This document shows, one piece after another, positions 7,620 to 19,084 of a stretch of 64,000 nucleotides of DNA (within the stretch, counting starts at the first letter, position 1; every line of letters begins with the position of its first letter). This DNA comes from Janthinobacterium sp. LM6 (GTDB lineage: Bacteria > Pseudomonadota > Gammaproteobacteria > Burkholderiales > Burkholderiaceae_D). Location: positions 1,240,001 to 1,304,000 of the forward strand of contig NZ_CP019510.1 in NCBI RefSeq assembly GCF_002002885.1, given 5' to 3'. Position numbers and translations under genes: made by a program. Below the pieces are notes generated by a model. That model was not told where the DNA came from. It ran no database searches and saw only the letters and a list, made by a program, of their open reading frames with translations.

Positions 7620-8048
7620 GTGTTTCAAGGCGCGTCCGCAATCAATCTCGATGCCAAAGGCAGGATGTCTATCCCTGCCAAGCACCGTGACGCGCTGGCG
7701 ATTCAATGCGAAGGTCGCTTGACCCTGACCAAACACCCCGATGGCTGCCTGCTGTTTTTCCCCCGTCCCGTGTGGGAAAGCCACCGCCAGCAAATCGCCG
7801 CCTGGCCCATGTCGGCGCGCGCCTGGCAGCGCATCTTCCTCGGCAACGCCGTCGATGTCGAGCTGGACTCGGCCGGCCGCGTGCTGATCTCGCCTGAATT
7901 GCGCAACGCCGTCGGGCTGGCGCGCGAAGTCATGATGATCGGCATGGGCAGCCACTTTGAAATATGGGATGCCGCCAAGTTGGCCGACAAAGAACAGCAG
8001 GCGATCGATGCCGGCACCCCCGATGTACTTTCCAATTTTTCTTTCTAA
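7620..8048 (+). CDS. mraZ: Transcriptional regulator MraZ
   Basis: The 142-residue product has the two AbrB/SpoVT-like half-domains of MraZ, each with its signature: DAKGRMSIP near residue 11 and [13 protein letters not shown] in the second half. MraZ forms a ring and represses the dcw operon from tandem repeats in its own promoter; such repeats are present just upstream. The start codon is GTG ([15 protein letters not shown]), with AAAAAAGG ahead of it. It heads the cluster, 9 bases before rsmH. Confidence 0.95.
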   Translation: MFQGASAINLDAKGRMSIPAKHRDALAIQCEGRLTLTKHPDGCLLFFPRPVWESHRQQIAAWPMSARAWQRIFLGNAVDVELDSAGRVLISPELRNAVGLAREVMMIGMGSHFEIWDAAKLADKEQQAIDAGTPDVLSNFSF

Positions 8049-8057
8049 GGCTCCGTA

Positions 8058-9035
8058 ATGACACAACTCACGGTGCCGGAATTTCAGCATCGCACGGTGC
8101 TGCTCGATGAAGCGGTCGATGCGCTCGACCTGTCGGGCGACCGCGCGCACGGCATTTACGTCGACGGCACGTTTGGCCGCGGCGGCCATAGCCGCCTGAT
8201 TTTGTCGCGCCTGGCCTCCGACGCGCGCCTGATCGGCTTCGACAAGGACTTGCAGGCGATCGCCACGGCCGAACAGATCGGCGACCCCCGCTTTGAAATC
8301 GTCCACGACAGCTTCGCCACCATGACGGCCAGCCTGGCCGAACGCGGCGTGCAGCAGGTGGACGGCATCCTGCTCGACCTGGGCATCTCGTCGCCGCAGG
8401 TCGACGACGCGGCGCGCGGTTTCAGCTTCCGCAACGACGGACCGCTGGACATGCGCATGGATACCACGCGCGGCATCTCCGCGGCCGAATGGCTGGCGGT
8501 GGAAACCGAGCAGAATTTAGAGAAAGTGATACGCGATTATGGGGAAGAACGGTTTGCTTTTCAGATTGCAAAGGCGATTGTTGCTGGCCGGGCAGTCCAG
8601 CCAATTTCAAGCACACGACAGCTTGCCGGCATCGTGGCAGGCGCCGTCAAGACCCGCGAGAAGGGTAAGGACCCCGCTACCCGCACCTTTCAGGCCATAC
8701 GCATTTTCATTAACAAAGAGCTCGAGGATCTCGAGATCGGCCTGAACCAGGCATATGCCTGCCTGGCGCCCGGCGCGCGCATGGCCGTGATCAGTTTTCA
8801 CTCGCTGGAAGACCGCATGGTCAAGCGCTTCTTCGCCTCGAAGGCGAACGTGGAGCAGCCTGACCGCCGCCTGCCGATCCGCGCGGTGGACTTGCCGCAG
8901 CCGGAAATGAAGCTGATTTCGAAGATGAAGCCGTCCGACGCCGAGATCGAGGGCAACCCCCGCTCGCGTTCGGCCGTGATGCGCGTGGCGCAGCGCCTGC
9001 CGCTGGCCGCCCCTGCAAACGGCGGCGCCCGATGA
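8058..9035 (+). CDS. rsmH: 16S rRNA m4C1402 methyltransferase RsmH
   Basis: The 325-residue enzyme (formerly MraW) N4-methylates C1402 in the ribosomal decoding centre using SAM. Diagnostic segments are [13 protein letters not shown] at the start, [16 protein letters not shown] (SAM site), [31 protein letters not shown], and [16 protein letters not shown] near the end. Full length. The ftsL start overlaps its stop by 4 bases. It is the usual second gene of the dcw cluster. Confidence 0.97.
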   Translation: MTQLTVPEFQHRTVLLDEAVDALDLSGDRAHGIYVDGTFGRGGHSRLILSRLASDARLIGFDKDLQAIATAEQIGDPRFEIVHDSFATMTASLAERGVQQVDGILLDLGISSPQVDDAARGFSFRNDGPLDMRMDTTRGISAAEWLAVETEQNLEKVIRDYGEERFAFQIAKAIVAGRAVQPISSTRQLAGIVAGAVKTREKGKDPATRTFQAIRIFINKELEDLEIGLNQAYACLAPGARMAVISFHSLEDRMVKRFFASKANVEQPDRRLPIRAVDLPQPEMKLISKMKPSDAEIEGNPRSRSAVMRVAQRLPLAAPANGGAR

Positions 9036-9301
9036 CTGGCAAGCTGTGTGTCGTGCTGTCGGCCCTGCTGGTGTGCTGCGGCCTGTCGCTGGTGAACGCG
9101 CAATACCAGTCGCGCCACCTGCTGATCGACCTGGAGCGCGCGCAAGCGCTGTCGCGCCAGCTCGACATCGACTGGGCGCAACTGCAGCTGGACCAGTCCA
9201 CTTTGGGCAAGCATGAACGCATCGAATCGATCGCGCGGCGCGACCTGAGCATGACGCCGCTGACGGCGGCACGGACGCAATACCTGACGGAGGGCGAATA
9301 A
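9032..9301 (+). CDS. ftsL: Cell division protein FtsL
   Basis: The 89-residue bitopic protein has a very short cytoplasmic start (MTGK), one transmembrane helix (about 5-24) and a periplasmic heptad-rich coiled coil ([26 protein letters not shown]). FtsL, FtsB and FtsQ form the trimer that activates FtsWI at the septum. The periplasmic Leu/Gln pattern, size and position between rsmH and ftsI identify it. It overlaps rsmH by 4 bases and shares one base with ftsI. Confidence 0.93.
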   Translation: MTGKLCVVLSALLVCCGLSLVNAQYQSRHLLIDLERAQALSRQLDIDWAQLQLDQSTLGKHERIESIARRDLSMTPLTAARTQYLTEGE

Positions 9302-11079
9302 TGAAGTTGGGCGGTAACAGCAATGGCCGGGTGGCGGCATCGAAAGGCGTGCCATTCTCGAAGAACCCCGTACTGGCGGTGCGCCTGCCCGTCTGGCGTT
9401 CGCGCGTCGTGCTGTTTCTGCTGTTCTTCGCTTTCGCCGGCCTGGGCGCGCGGGCGCTGTGGCTGCAGGGCGTGTCGACGCAGTTCCTGCAAAAGCAGGG
9501 CAAGGCGCGCTATGAGCGCACCCTGGAATTGCCAGCCACGCGCGGCAAGATCACCGATCGCAATGGCCAGGTGCTCGCTTCGTCCGTGCCCGTGAAAGCC
9601 ATCTGGGCCATTCCCGACGACGTGCTGCAGGCGTCGCCCGAGAAAATCAATGCGCTGGCCGGCCTGCTGGAAATGAATGTCAACGAATTGCGCAAGAAGC
9701 TCGATTCGGACCGCAGCTTCGTTTACCTGAAACGCCAGGTCGAGATGGACGTGGCCGACAAGATTTCCAAGCTGGGCATCGACGGCATCGACGAGCGCAA
9801 GGAATATAAACGCTTTTATCCACAGGGCGAAGTAATGACCCACGTGGTGGGCTTTACCAACGTGGAAGACGTCGGCCAGGAAAGCATGGAACTGGCGCAG
9901 CAGAAAACCCTCGTCGGCACCACCGGCAGCCGCCGCGTGATCAAGGACCGCCTGGGCCACATCGTCGAAGACATCGGCTTCATCCACGAACCGCATGACG
10001 GCAAGGATCTGACCCTGTCCGTCGACAGCAAGATCCAGTACATCGCCTTCACGCAGTTGAAGGAAGCGGTGGAGAAATTCAACGCCAAGGCCGGCGGCGC
10101 CGTGGTGCTCGACGTGCACACGGGCGAAGTGCTGGCCCTGGCCAATTACCCAAGCTACGACCCGAACGACCGCCGCAAGCTCACGGGCCAGCAGCTGCGC
10201 AACCGCGTCATGACCGATACGTTTGAACCTGGTTCGACCCTGAAACCGATCACGGTCTCGCTGGCGCTCGACACGGGCCGCGTCAAGCCGGGCACCCTGA
10301 TCGACACGGGCCCGGGCCGCTACACCATCGCCGACCGCACGATCACCGACACCAAGCCGCACGGCGTGATCAATGTCTCCGAAATCATCGAAATGTCGTC
10401 GAACATCGGCACCTCGAAGATCGCGCTGGGCATGCCGTCGCAGGAAATGTGGGAAATGTTTACCAAGGTGGGCTTCGGCCAGCAGCCGAAATGGGGTTTC
10501 CCCGGTGCCGTGGCCGGCCGCGTGCGTCCGTATAAATCGTGGCGCCCGGTGGAGCAGGCGACCATGAGCTACGGTAACGGTATTTCCGTCTCGCTGATCC
10601 AGCTGGCGCGCTCTTATATGATGTTCGCGCGCGACGGCGACACGATTCCCCTGTCGTTCCAGAAGGTCAATGAACTGCCCGTGGGCCAGCAAGTGATCAA
10701 GCCGAAGACGGCCGCCGAAATGCGCGCCATGCTGGAACTGGTGGTCTCCGGCGCGCACGGCTCGGCCAAGCGCGCCCAGGTCGCCGGCTACCGCGTGGGC
10801 GGCAAGACGGGTACCGCCTATAAGGTGGAAAACGGCCGCTATGCGATGCCGCGTAAATACATCGGCTCTTTCGTGGGCATGGTGCCGATGTCGGCGCCGC
10901 GCTTCATCATCGCCGTGATGATCGATGAACCGACCGGCCCGGCCCACTATGGCGGCCAGGTTGCCGCTCCCGCTTTCGCGGCGATTGCGACCAACGCGCT
11001 GCGCGCGATGAACGTACCGCCCGATTCCTCCGTCACCGAAATCGTGGTCCCGGCCAATGCCGGCCCGGAGGCCATGTGA
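9301..11079 (+). CDS. ftsI: Septal peptidoglycan transpeptidase FtsI (PBP3)
   Basis: The 592-residue class B penicillin-binding protein cross-links septal peptidoglycan. It has one N-terminal membrane helix (about 36-53), the dimerisation domain, and a transpeptidase domain with all three motifs: Ser312-Thr-Leu-Lys315 (nucleophile S312), SSN at 366-368 and KTGT at 502-505. It is the partner of FtsW, encoded downstream in the same cluster, and the target of beta-lactams such as aztreonam. Start overlaps the ftsL stop (TAATG). Confidence 0.97.
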   Translation: MKLGGNSNGRVAASKGVPFSKNPVLAVRLPVWRSRVVLFLLFFAFAGLGARALWLQGVSTQFLQKQGKARYERTLELPATRGKITDRNGQVLASSVPVKAIWAIPDDVLQASPEKINALAGLLEMNVNELRKKLDSDRSFVYLKRQVEMDVADKISKLGIDGIDERKEYKRFYPQGEVMTHVVGFTNVEDVGQESMELAQQKTLVGTTGSRRVIKDRLGHIVEDIGFIHEPHDGKDLTLSVDSKIQYIAFTQLKEAVEKFNAKAGGAVVLDVHTGEVLALANYPSYDPNDRRKLTGQQLRNRVMTDTFEPGSTLKPITVSLALDTGRVKPGTLIDTGPGRYTIADRTITDTKPHGVINVSEIIEMSSNIGTSKIALGMPSQEMWEMFTKVGFGQQPKWGFPGAVAGRVRPYKSWRPVEQATMSYGNGISVSLIQLARSYMMFARDGDTIPLSFQKVNELPVGQQVIKPKTAAEMRAMLELVVSGAHGSAKRAQVAGYRVGGKTGTAYKVENGRYAMPRKYIGSFVGMVPMSAPRFIIAVMIDEPTGPAHYGGQVAAPAFAAIATNALRAMNVPPDSSVTEIVVPANAGPEAM

Positions 11080-12596
11080 AGTCACTCATGACCATACAAG
11101 ACATCAGTTTGTGGATCAAAACGGCTGCACCGTCCGGGCAGCTGACGTCCGATTCGCGCCGCGTGCAGCGCGGCGACGTGTTTTTCGCCTACGCAGGCGC
11201 CACGCATTTCATCGAAGCGGCCATCGAGCAGGGCGCCGCCGCCATCGTGCACGACGCCGTTGAATGGAACGCCGCATGGAGCGTGCCGCACCTGCTGGTC
11301 GGCGACCTGAAACGCCTGGCCGGCCCCGTGGCGCATGCTTTTTACGACATGCCCGACAGCGCCATGTTCAGCGCCGGCGTGACGGGCACGAATGGCAAGA
11401 CCTCGTGCGCGCTGTGGCTGGCGCAAGCCCTGGCGCGCCTGGGCGAAACGTCGTCCGTCATCGGCACCCTGGGCGTAGGCCTGTGCAAGCCGCGCGGCGC
11501 CATCGAATTCGACGTGACCGGCTACACCACGCCGGACGCCGTGCTGCTGGCGCGAAAACTCGCCGCCATGCGCGACGCCGGCGCCAAGGCCGTCGCCATC
11601 GAAGTGTCGTCGATCGGCCTGGACCAGGAACGCGCGGCCGGTATGCATTTCGATGTCGCCATGTTTACCAATTTGACGCGCGACCACCTCGACTACCATG
11701 GCGATATGGTGGCCTACGAGGCGGCCAAAGTCAAACTGTTCGACTGGCCCGGCCTGAAAACAGCTGTCATCAACCTGGACGACCCTATGGGCCTGCGCCT
11801 GGTCCGCCATGTGGACGGCAAGCTGGCAGGGGAATATCCCGTCATCGGCTATACCCTGCAGGATGCAGCCGCCTTGCCCGATTTGCCGGGTGTGCTGATG
11901 CTGCGCGCCAGCCAGTTCCGCAGCCGTAATGCCGGCACCGACTTCCATCTGGAATGCGCGCTGGGCGTTGCGCTCGTCAAGACGCAACTGGTGGGCCACT
12001 TCAATATCAGCAACGCGCTGGCCGTGCTGGGCGCCTTGCTGGCACATGGCACCGGCTTGCGCGCCGCCATCGACGGCATCGAATCCCTGCAGCCGGCGCC
12101 CGGCCGCATGCAGCAGGTGGGCGGTCAGGAAGCGCCGATGGTCGTCATCGATTATGCGCATACGCCTGACGCGCTGGAAAAAACTCTGACTGCCTTGCGC
12201 CAGGTGGCGCAGGAGCGGGGCGGCCAGTTGTGGTGCGTGTTCGGCTGCGGCGGCGACCGCGATCCCGGCAAGCGTCCGCAGATGGGTGCCATCGCGCAGC
12301 TGGCCGATCACGTGCTGGTCACCAGCGACAATCCGCGCAGCGAAGACCCGCACGCCATCATCGCGCAGATCGTCGCCGGCATGCGTGCCGACGGTCCGCA
12401 GCCGCAAGCCATCGAAGACCGCGCCGGGGCCATTTTGTCGGCCATCAAGCACGCGGCCAAGCCGGACGTGATCCTGTTGGCGGGCAAGGGCCATGAGCCG
12501 TACCAGGAAATCAAGGGAAAGAAACTGCCGTTCTCCGATGCCGACCATGCGCAGCTGGCCCTGTCCGCGCGCCTGACGATGATGAGGACGAATTGA
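11076..12596 (+). CDS. murE: UDP-MurNAc-tripeptide synthetase MurE (meso-DAP adding)
   Basis: This 506-residue Mur ligase adds the third residue to the peptidoglycan stem peptide. The ATP P-loop is GVTGTNGKTSC (101-111), and the DNPRSEDP motif in the C-terminal domain is the one known to select meso-diaminopimelate over lysine, as expected in Gram-negatives. I use the GTG at 11076, which overlaps the ftsI stop and has GGAGG 4 bases before it; an ATG 12 bases later is an alternative. Confidence 0.96.
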   Translation: MKSLMTIQDISLWIKTAAPSGQLTSDSRRVQRGDVFFAYAGATHFIEAAIEQGAAAIVHDAVEWNAAWSVPHLLVGDLKRLAGPVAHAFYDMPDSAMFSAGVTGTNGKTSCALWLAQALARLGETSSVIGTLGVGLCKPRGAIEFDVTGYTTPDAVLLARKLAAMRDAGAKAVAIEVSSIGLDQERAAGMHFDVAMFTNLTRDHLDYHGDMVAYEAAKVKLFDWPGLKTAVINLDDPMGLRLVRHVDGKLAGEYPVIGYTLQDAAALPDLPGVLMLRASQFRSRNAGTDFHLECALGVALVKTQLVGHFNISNALAVLGALLAHGTGLRAAIDGIESLQPAPGRMQQVGGQEAPMVVIDYAHTPDALEKTLTALRQVAQERGGQLWCVFGCGGDRDPGKRPQMGAIAQLADHVLVTSDNPRSEDPHAIIAQIVAGMRADGPQPQAIEDRAGAILSAIKHAAKPDVILLAGKGHEPYQEIKGKKLPFSDADHAQLALSARLTMMRTN

Positions 12597-14038
12597 TGGA
12601 TAGCCTGATGCACGCAAGCCTGGCTGAATTGATGCCGTCGCTGGACGGCGCACAGCTGACGGGCGACGCCGTTTTTGACGGCGTATCCACCGACAGCCGC
12701 AGCGCCCAAGCCGGTTCGCTGTTCGTCGCCCTGCGCGGCGAGAGTTTCGACGCCCACGATTTCCTCGACCAGGTGGCCGCGCGCGGCGTCGCCGCTGTGG
12801 TGGTCGAGCGCCTGCCGGCAGGCTGGGACAGCAGCAAGGTGCCGGCCATCGTGGTCGCCGATAGCCTGGCCGCGCTGGGCCGCATCGCCAATCACTGGCG
12901 CTGTCGTTTCAGTTTGCCCGTCATCGGCGTCACCGGCAGCAACGGCAAGACCACCGTCAAGGAGATGATTTCATCCATCCTGGCGGCCGCTTTTGCCGAA
13001 GAGGGCCGGCTGGCCACGCGCGGCAACCTGAATAACGAGATCGGCGTGCCCTTGACCCTGTTCCGCCTGAATGAAGCACACAAGGCGGCCGTCATCGAGA
13101 TGGGCATGAACCACCCTGGCGAGATTGCCCGACTGGCGGCGATTGCCGCGCCAACCCTGGCAATGGTCAACAATGCGCAGCGCGAGCACCAGGAATTCAT
13201 GCATACGGTGGAAGCGGTGGCGCGCGAGAACGGCGCCGCGCTGGCAGCCCTGACGCATGACGGCGTGGCCGTCTTCCCGCATGGCGATGAATTCACGCCC
13301 GTGTGGCGCGAACTGGCAGGCGCGCGCGCCGTCATCACTTTCGGCCTGTCGAAAGAGGCGGATGTCAGCTGCACGCACCGCGCGGCCGAGGATTTTGGCA
13401 GCGACCTGTTCGTCAGCGTGCGCGCACAGGACGGCGGCTTGCGACAGTTCTTCGTGGGCTTGCAGGCGGCAGGCGAACACAATGTGCGCAATGCGCTGGC
13501 GGCGGTGGCATGCGCCATTGGCGCTGGCATCGCGCCAGAACATATCAAGCAGGGCCTGGAGGCGTTTTCTCCCGTGAACGGTCGGCTGCAGAAAAAACGC
13601 GCCGCCAATGGCGCCACCATCATCGACGACACGTATAACGCCAATCCGGATTCGGCGCGCGCGGCCATCGATGTGCTGGCGCAGGCCGCGGCACCGCGCA
13701 TCCTGGTGCTGGGCGAGATGGGTGAAGTCGGTACGCAGGGGCAGCAGTTCCACGAAGAGATCGGCGCTTACGCCGCCGCCAAAGGCATCGAACACGTGCT
13801 GGCGACGGGCGGCCTGGCGCGCCATCTGGTCAATCCGGCGCAGGCAGCCGCGAGCCAGGAATCAGGCACGGTCGTGGAGTATTTCGAACAGTTCGACGGT
13901 TTGCTGGCGGCGCTCGATGCGCATTTGTCCGGCCGTTCGGATGCAACAGTATTAATCAAGGGCTCCCGTTTCATGAAGATGGAACGGGCCGTGCAGCATT
14001 TGATTGGTTCAAACAACAATAACAAGGAAGCTCACTAA
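12596..14038 (+). CDS. murF: UDP-MurNAc-tripeptide-D-Ala-D-Ala ligase MurF
   Basis: About 480 residues. It attaches the D-Ala-D-Ala dipeptide (made by the Ddl encoded later in the cluster) to complete the UDP-MurNAc-pentapeptide. P-loop [14 protein letters not shown] at 111-124, then [12 protein letters not shown] and MGMNHPGEI, and [10 protein letters not shown] in the C-terminal domain, all MurF hallmarks. The ATG shares one base with the murE stop (TGATG); a TTG one codon earlier is also possible. Confidence 0.96.
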   Translation: MDSLMHASLAELMPSLDGAQLTGDAVFDGVSTDSRSAQAGSLFVALRGESFDAHDFLDQVAARGVAAVVVERLPAGWDSSKVPAIVVADSLAALGRIANHWRCRFSLPVIGVTGSNGKTTVKEMISSILAAAFAEEGRLATRGNLNNEIGVPLTLFRLNEAHKAAVIEMGMNHPGEIARLAAIAAPTLAMVNNAQREHQEFMHTVEAVARENGAALAALTHDGVAVFPHGDEFTPVWRELAGARAVITFGLSKEADVSCTHRAAEDFGSDLFVSVRAQDGGLRQFFVGLQAAGEHNVRNALAAVACAIGAGIAPEHIKQGLEAFSPVNGRLQKKRAANGATIIDDTYNANPDSARAAIDVLAQAAAPRILVLGEMGEVGTQGQQFHEEIGAYAAAKGIEHVLATGGLARHLVNPAQAAASQESGTVVEYFEQFDGLLAALDAHLSGRSDATVLIKGSRFMKMERAVQHLIGSNNNNKEAH

Positions 14039-14040
14039 TC

Positions 14041-15216
14041 ATGCTGCTCTGGCTCGCTCATTATTTCCAGGACGACATTGGCCCATTGCGGGTCTTTAAC
14101 TTCATCACGTTCCGCGCCGTCTTCGCCACCCTGACGGCGATTTTGATCGGCCTGTGCGCCGGTCCCGCCGTGATCCGCATGCTCACGCGCATGAAGGTCG
14201 GCCAGGCCGTGCGTACGGATGGCCCGCAAACGCATCTGAAAAAACACGGCACCCCCACCATGGGCGGTGTGCTGATCCTCATCGCCATCGGCATTTCCAC
14301 TCTGCTGTGGGCCGACCTGTCGAACCGTTTCATCTGGCCTGTGCTGATCGTCACCCTGGGTTTTGGTGCCGTCGGCTGGGCCGACGACTACCGCAAGGTG
14401 GTGCACCAGGACCCGGAAGGCATGCGCTCGCGCGAAAAATACTTCTGGCAGTCGCTGATCGGCATCGCCGCCGCGTTTTACCTGGCGTTTTCCGTCTCCA
14501 TCTCCGAGCCCAATGCCGGCCAGGTGTGGAATCTGATCTACGCCTGGGTGCAGTCGGGCTTCGCTATGGACTTGCCGCCGAAGGCCGATTTGATCGTCCC
14601 GTTCTTCAAGACCATCAGCTATCCGTTGGGCGTGTGGGGCTTCATCGCGCTGACTTATTGCGTCATCGTCGGCACTAGCAACGCCGTCAACTTCACCGAT
14701 GGCCTTGACGGCCTGGCCATCATGCCGACCGTGATGGTGGGCACGGCCCTGGGCCTGTTCGCCTACCTGACGGGTAATGCCACGTATGCGCGCTACCTGT
14801 TCATCCCGCATATCCCGGGCGCCGGCGAACTGGTGATCTTCTGCGGCGCGCTGGCCGGTTCCGGCCTTGCCTTCCTTTGGTATAACACCCATCCCGCGAA
14901 AGTGTTCATGGGCGACGTGGGCGCGTTGGCACTGGGCGGCGCACTGGGCACCATCGCCGTCATCGTGCGCCAGGAAATCGTCCTGTTCATCATGGGCGGC
15001 ATCTTCGTCGTTGAAACGCTGTCCGTGATCATCCAGGTCGTCTGGTTCAAGTACACCAAGAAGCGCTTTGGCGTTGGCCGTCGCGTCTTCCTGATGGCGC
15101 CATTGCATCACCATTTTGAACAAAAAGGCTGGAAGGAGACGCAGGTTGTCGTGCGTTTCTGGATCATCACCATGATGCTGGTGCTGCTCGGCCTGACCAC
15201 CTTGAAGCTGCGCTGA
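14041..15216 (+). CDS. mraY: Phospho-MurNAc-pentapeptide transferase MraY
   Basis: This 391-residue integral membrane enzyme transfers phospho-MurNAc-pentapeptide to undecaprenyl phosphate, giving lipid I. About ten transmembrane helices are readable. Catalytic and Mg-binding loops are present: the DDYRK segment ([11 protein letters not shown]), [10 protein letters not shown], and [12 protein letters not shown], plus the HHHFE histidine cluster near the C-terminus ([11 protein letters not shown]). It starts 2 bases after murF and its stop shares a base with murD. Confidence 0.97.
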   Translation: MLLWLAHYFQDDIGPLRVFNFITFRAVFATLTAILIGLCAGPAVIRMLTRMKVGQAVRTDGPQTHLKKHGTPTMGGVLILIAIGISTLLWADLSNRFIWPVLIVTLGFGAVGWADDYRKVVHQDPEGMRSREKYFWQSLIGIAAAFYLAFSVSISEPNAGQVWNLIYAWVQSGFAMDLPPKADLIVPFFKTISYPLGVWGFIALTYCVIVGTSNAVNFTDGLDGLAIMPTVMVGTALGLFAYLTGNATYARYLFIPHIPGAGELVIFCGALAGSGLAFLWYNTHPAKVFMGDVGALALGGALGTIAVIVRQEIVLFIMGGIFVVETLSVIIQVVWFKYTKKRFGVGRRVFLMAPLHHHFEQKGWKETQVVVRFWIITMMLVLLGLTTLKLR

Positions 15217-16772
15217 TGATGTACGACGCTAAAACCGCACTGGTACTGGGCCTCGGGGAGTCCGGCCTGGCCATGGCCCAGTGGCTGGCCCGCAGCGGTG
15301 CGACCGTGCGCGTGGCCGACACCAGGGAAACCCCGGAGCGCCTGGCCGCATTGCAGGCCGCCGTGCCGCAGGCGCAGTTCATCTCCGGCGCCTTTACGGC
15401 CGACCTGCTTGACGGCGTGGACTTTGTCGCCGTCAGCCCAGGCCTGGCGCCAGGCCGCGAACTGGCGCAGATTGCGCCGGCCGCTGCTGAGAAAAACATC
15501 CCCGTGTGGGGCGAGATCGAACTGTTCGCACAAGCTCTGGCCGCGCTCAAGGCGGAACGCGGCTATGCGCCGAAAGTCATCGCCATCACGGGCACGAATG
15601 GCAAGACGACCGTCACCAGCCTGGTAGGCTTGCTGTGCGAACGCGCCGGCCTTGCCACGCGCGTAGCCGGCAATATCAGCCCGGCCGCGCTGGACGTGCT
15701 GCGCGAAGTGCTCGATGCCGAGCCTGCGCCGCAGCCGGTGGATGTGGAAGCTGAAGTGGCGGAACCCGCCGCCAGCACTTTGCCGCAAGCGTGGATCCTG
15801 GAACTGTCCAGCTTCCAGCTGCACACAACATTCAGCCTGCAAGCCGATGCGGCCACGGTCTTGAATCTGTCGCAGGACCACCTGGACTGGCATGGCGACA
15901 TGGCGGCGTATGCCGCCGACAAGGCGCGCATCTTCGGCGACCAGACCGTGCGCATATTGAACCGCGACGATGCGGCCGTGATGCACATGGCCGACCCGTT
16001 GGTCGAGACCATCACCTTCGGCACGGGCGAGCCGCTTGACGTGGACAGCTTTGGGCTGGTCAACGAACGGGGCATCTTCTGGCTGGCGCAAGCCGTGCCC
16101 AGCGAAGAAGTCATCGAGAAAAAACGCAGGAAGAACGATCCGGCGCCGGAACCGGTGCCGACGATGGCGAAAAAGCTGATGCCGGCCGACGCGCTGAAAA
16201 TCCGCGGCCAGCACAATGCCGCGAATGCGCTGGCGGCGCTGGCCCTGTGCCGCGCAATCGGCCTGCCATTCGCGCCGCTGCTGCATGGCTTGCGCGAATA
16301 CCAGGGCGAGCCGCACCGGGTGGAGCTGATCACTGCAGTGGGCGAGGTTGAATACTACGACGACAGCAAGGGCACGAATGTGGGCGCGACCGTGGCGGCT
16401 CTGTTTGGCTTGGGCAAGGCGTTTGGCGGCGCGGAACAGCGCCTGGTGCTGATCGCCGGCGGCGACGGCAAGGGGCAGGATTTCTCGCCGCTGGCCGAAC
16501 CCGTGTCGCGCTATGTGCGCGCCGTGGTGCTGATCGGCCGCGATGCGCCTGCCTTGCGCGCGGCGCTCGAGCCGGCCGGCGTGGATATCATCGATTGCGC
16601 CACCTTGCCGGAAGCCGTCAAGCGCGCCAGCAGCCTGGCGCTGGCTGGCGATGCCGTGCTGCTGTCGCCCGCGTGCGCCAGCCTGGACATGTTCAAGAAC
16701 TATGCGCACCGCGCGCAGGTGTTTGTCGACGCCGTGCGCGACATCGCCCTTGAAAACGGACAGGATATCTGA
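15216..16772 (+). CDS. murD: UDP-MurNAc-Ala D-glutamate ligase MurD
   Basis: MurD adds D-Glu to UDP-MurNAc-L-Ala in the cytoplasm. The P-loop ITGTNGKTT is at about 124-132, with the [10 protein letters not shown] and [11 protein letters not shown] motifs following. At 518 residues it is longer than the usual 440-450. The excess lies in two low-complexity Pro/Glu/Ala/Lys-rich inserts, at about 169-190 ([19 protein letters not shown]) and 296-322 ([21 protein letters not shown]). These look like surface loops that leave the active-site motifs intact. Coupled by one-base overlaps to mraY and ftsW. Confidence 0.96.
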   Translation: MMYDAKTALVLGLGESGLAMAQWLARSGATVRVADTRETPERLAALQAAVPQAQFISGAFTADLLDGVDFVAVSPGLAPGRELAQIAPAAAEKNIPVWGEIELFAQALAALKAERGYAPKVIAITGTNGKTTVTSLVGLLCERAGLATRVAGNISPAALDVLREVLDAEPAPQPVDVEAEVAEPAASTLPQAWILELSSFQLHTTFSLQADAATVLNLSQDHLDWHGDMAAYAADKARIFGDQTVRILNRDDAAVMHMADPLVETITFGTGEPLDVDSFGLVNERGIFWLAQAVPSEEVIEKKRRKNDPAPEPVPTMAKKLMPADALKIRGQHNAANALAALALCRAIGLPFAPLLHGLREYQGEPHRVELITAVGEVEYYDDSKGTNVGATVAALFGLGKAFGGAEQRLVLIAGGDGKGQDFSPLAEPVSRYVRAVVLIGRDAPALRAALEPAGVDIIDCATLPEAVKRASSLALAGDAVLLSPACASLDMFKNYAHRAQVFVDAVRDIALENGQDI

Positions 16773-17983
16773 TGGCTTTCCAACTGCCCTTCAGCTTTGG
16801 TTCCGGCTCGGCTGCCAAGCCGCTGGACAGCCGCGCGCGGCAGTCGAAGATGATGGACTATGACAAGCCGCTGGTATGGGTCGTCCTGCTGCTCATGTTG
16901 CTGGGCATGGTGATGGTGTATTCGGCATCGATCTCGCTGTCGGATGCGCGCAAGTTTGCCGCCTACACGAACAATTATTTTGTCGTGCGCCAGGCGCTGT
17001 TCATCGGTATTTCGATCATTGTCGGCGCGCTGGTGTTCCGCATCCCCGTCGCCACCTGGCAAAAGATGGCGCCGTGGCTGTTCATCGGCACCCTGGTGCT
17101 GCTGGTGATGGTGCTGATACCTGGCCTGGGCGTGTCGGTCAACGGCGGCCGCCGCTGGCTGAACTTGCCGGGACTGCGGCCGCAGCCGTCCGAGCTGATG
17201 AAGGTGGTGATGGTGCTGTATGCGGCCGATTACACGGTGCGCAAGCAGGAATACATGCACAAGCTGACCAAGGGCTTCATGCCGATGGCGCTGGCCGTCA
17301 GCTTCGTCGGCTTGCTGCTGCTGATGGAGCCCGATTTGGGCGCTTTTGGCGTGATCGTTTGCATCGCCATGGGCATTTTGTTTTTGGGCGGCGTCAACGC
17401 CATCTGGTTCGGCGGCATCGGCGCCATGCTGACGGCGATCTTCGTCACCATCATCGCCCTGTCGAAATTCCGCCGCGAGCGGTTTTTTGCGTATCTCGAT
17501 CCGTGGCAGGAAGACAATGCGCTGAACAAGGCGTACCAACTGACGCACTCGCTGATCGCCTTTGGGCGCGGCGAACTGTTTGGCGTGGGACTGGGCGGCA
17601 GCGTGGAAAAACTGCATTACCTGCCCGAAGCCCACACGGACTTTTTGCTGGCCGTGATCGGCGAGGAGCTGGGCCTGGTGGGCGTGCTGGTCGTGATCGG
17701 CATGTTTTACTGGATTATCAAGCGGGCGTTCGACATCGGCCGCCAGGCGATCGCCATCGACCAGACCTTCGCGGGACTGACGGCGAAAGGCATCGCCATC
17801 TGGATCGGCGTGCAGACCTTCATCAACATGGGCGTGAACCTGGGCCTGCTGCCGACCAAGGGCCTGACCTTGCCCTTGATGAGTTATGGCGGCACGGGCG
17901 TACTGATTAACTGTATCGGCCTGGCGATTTTGCTGCGCATCGATTACGAAAACCGGATCCTCATGCGGGGAGGCCGGCTATGA
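16772..17983 (+). CDS. ftsW: Septal peptidoglycan polymerase FtsW
   Basis: This 403-residue SEDS-family protein has about ten membrane helices. SEDS proteins polymerise glycan strands from lipid II, and FtsW works as a pair with FtsI at the division site. Recognisable SEDS blocks are [61 protein letters not shown] and the C-terminal [14 protein letters not shown]. The preceding 35-residue cytoplasmic tail is not conserved. It overlaps murG by 4 bases. Confidence 0.97.
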   Translation: MAFQLPFSFGSGSAAKPLDSRARQSKMMDYDKPLVWVVLLLMLLGMVMVYSASISLSDARKFAAYTNNYFVVRQALFIGISIIVGALVFRIPVATWQKMAPWLFIGTLVLLVMVLIPGLGVSVNGGRRWLNLPGLRPQPSELMKVVMVLYAADYTVRKQEYMHKLTKGFMPMALAVSFVGLLLLMEPDLGAFGVIVCIAMGILFLGGVNAIWFGGIGAMLTAIFVTIIALSKFRRERFFAYLDPWQEDNALNKAYQLTHSLIAFGRGELFGVGLGGSVEKLHYLPEAHTDFLLAVIGEELGLVGVLVVIGMFYWIIKRAFDIGRQAIAIDQTFAGLTAKGIAIWIGVQTFINMGVNLGLLPTKGLTLPLMSYGGTGVLINCIGLAILLRIDYENRILMRGGRL

Positions 17984-19074
17984 ACAACGCGACGAACTTG
18001 AAAACGACGAAAAGACTGATGATCATGGCGGCCGGCACCGGCGGCCATATTTTCCCCGGCCTGGCGATTGCGCAGACGATGCGCGCGCGCGGCTGGGAGG
18101 TGAGCTGGCTGGGCACGACCCACGGCATGGAACAGGAACTGGTGCCGAAGAGCGGCATTCCCATGGACGCCATCGCATTTTCCGGCATGCGCGGCAAGGG
18201 TCTGGCGCACACCATTCAAGGCGGCTTCAAGATGCTGGCCAGCTTCTTTGCCATCCGCCGTTTCATCGCCAGCCGCAAGCCGGACGTGGTGATGGGCATG
18301 GGCGGCTACGTCACCGTGCCGGGCGGCCTGATGGCGCGCCTGAAAGGCGTGCCGCTGGTTCTGGTCAATGCCGACGCGGCCCTGCTGTTGTCGAACAAGA
18401 CGCTGGTGCCGCTGGCGCAGCAAGTGTGCTTCGGCTTTCCCGCCGATTTTGGCAGTGCCGCCGGCAAGGCCGTCGTCACGGGCAATCCCGTGCGCGCGGA
18501 AATCCTTGCCATGGCGCCGCCAGCCACGCGTTTCGCGGGCCGCAGCGGCCCGCTGCGCATCCTGGTGGTGGGCGGCAGCCTGGGCGCGAAGGCGCTGAAC
18601 GACAATCTGCCTGCCGCGCTGGCGCTGATGCCGCAGGACGAACGCCCGCTGGTGACGCACCAGTCGGGCAAGAAGAATATCGACGCCTTGCATGCCGCAT
18701 ATGCGCAGGCGGGCGTGCAAGCCAATGTGGTCGACTTCATCGACGACATGGCCAAGGCGTATACCGAGGCCGATCTGGTGATTTGCCGTGCGGGCGCCAT
18801 CACCCTGTCGGAATTGACGGCGGCCGGCGTGGCCAGTGTGCTCGTGCCGCTGGTGGCGTCGACCACCAGCCATCAGCGCGACAACGCGCAATGGATGGCA
18901 AAACAAGGCGCGGCGATTCATCTGCCGCAGACGGAAATGAGTGCGGCGTCGCTGAGCACCCTGCTGGCATCGCTGAGCCGCGATACCTGCCAGCATATGG
19001 CGCAAGCGGCACTGGCAGCAGGCAAGCGCGACGCCAATGAGGCGATCGCACACGTATTGGAAAAACTGGCATGA
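17980..19074 (+). CDS. murG: UDP-GlcNAc:lipid I GlcNAc transferase MurG
   Basis: A 364-residue GT-B fold glycosyltransferase acting at the inner face of the membrane to make lipid II. The donor/phosphate-binding loops are [11 protein letters not shown] (17-27) and [12 protein letters not shown]. The UDP-GlcNAc-binding region reads [22 protein letters not shown]. Length is standard. It starts inside the ftsW stop (ATGA). Confidence 0.97.
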   Translation: MNNATNLKTTKRLMIMAAGTGGHIFPGLAIAQTMRARGWEVSWLGTTHGMEQELVPKSGIPMDAIAFSGMRGKGLAHTIQGGFKMLASFFAIRRFIASRKPDVVMGMGGYVTVPGGLMARLKGVPLVLVNADAALLLSNKTLVPLAQQVCFGFPADFGSAAGKAVVTGNPVRAEILAMAPPATRFAGRSGPLRILVVGGSLGAKALNDNLPAALALMPQDERPLVTHQSGKKNIDALHAAYAQAGVQANVVDFIDDMAKAYTEADLVICRAGAITLSELTAAGVASVLVPLVASTTSHQRDNAQWMAKQGAAIHLPQTEMSAASLSTLLASLSRDTCQHMAQAALAAGKRDANEAIAHVLEKLA

Positions 19075-19084
19075 GGTTAGCTCT

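Noticed and set aside
8821-11085. 754-residue minus-strand frame across rsmH-ftsI
   Set aside because: Antisense shadow of two genes with certain identity; crosses the rsmH, ftsL and ftsI boundaries and has no recognisable domain.
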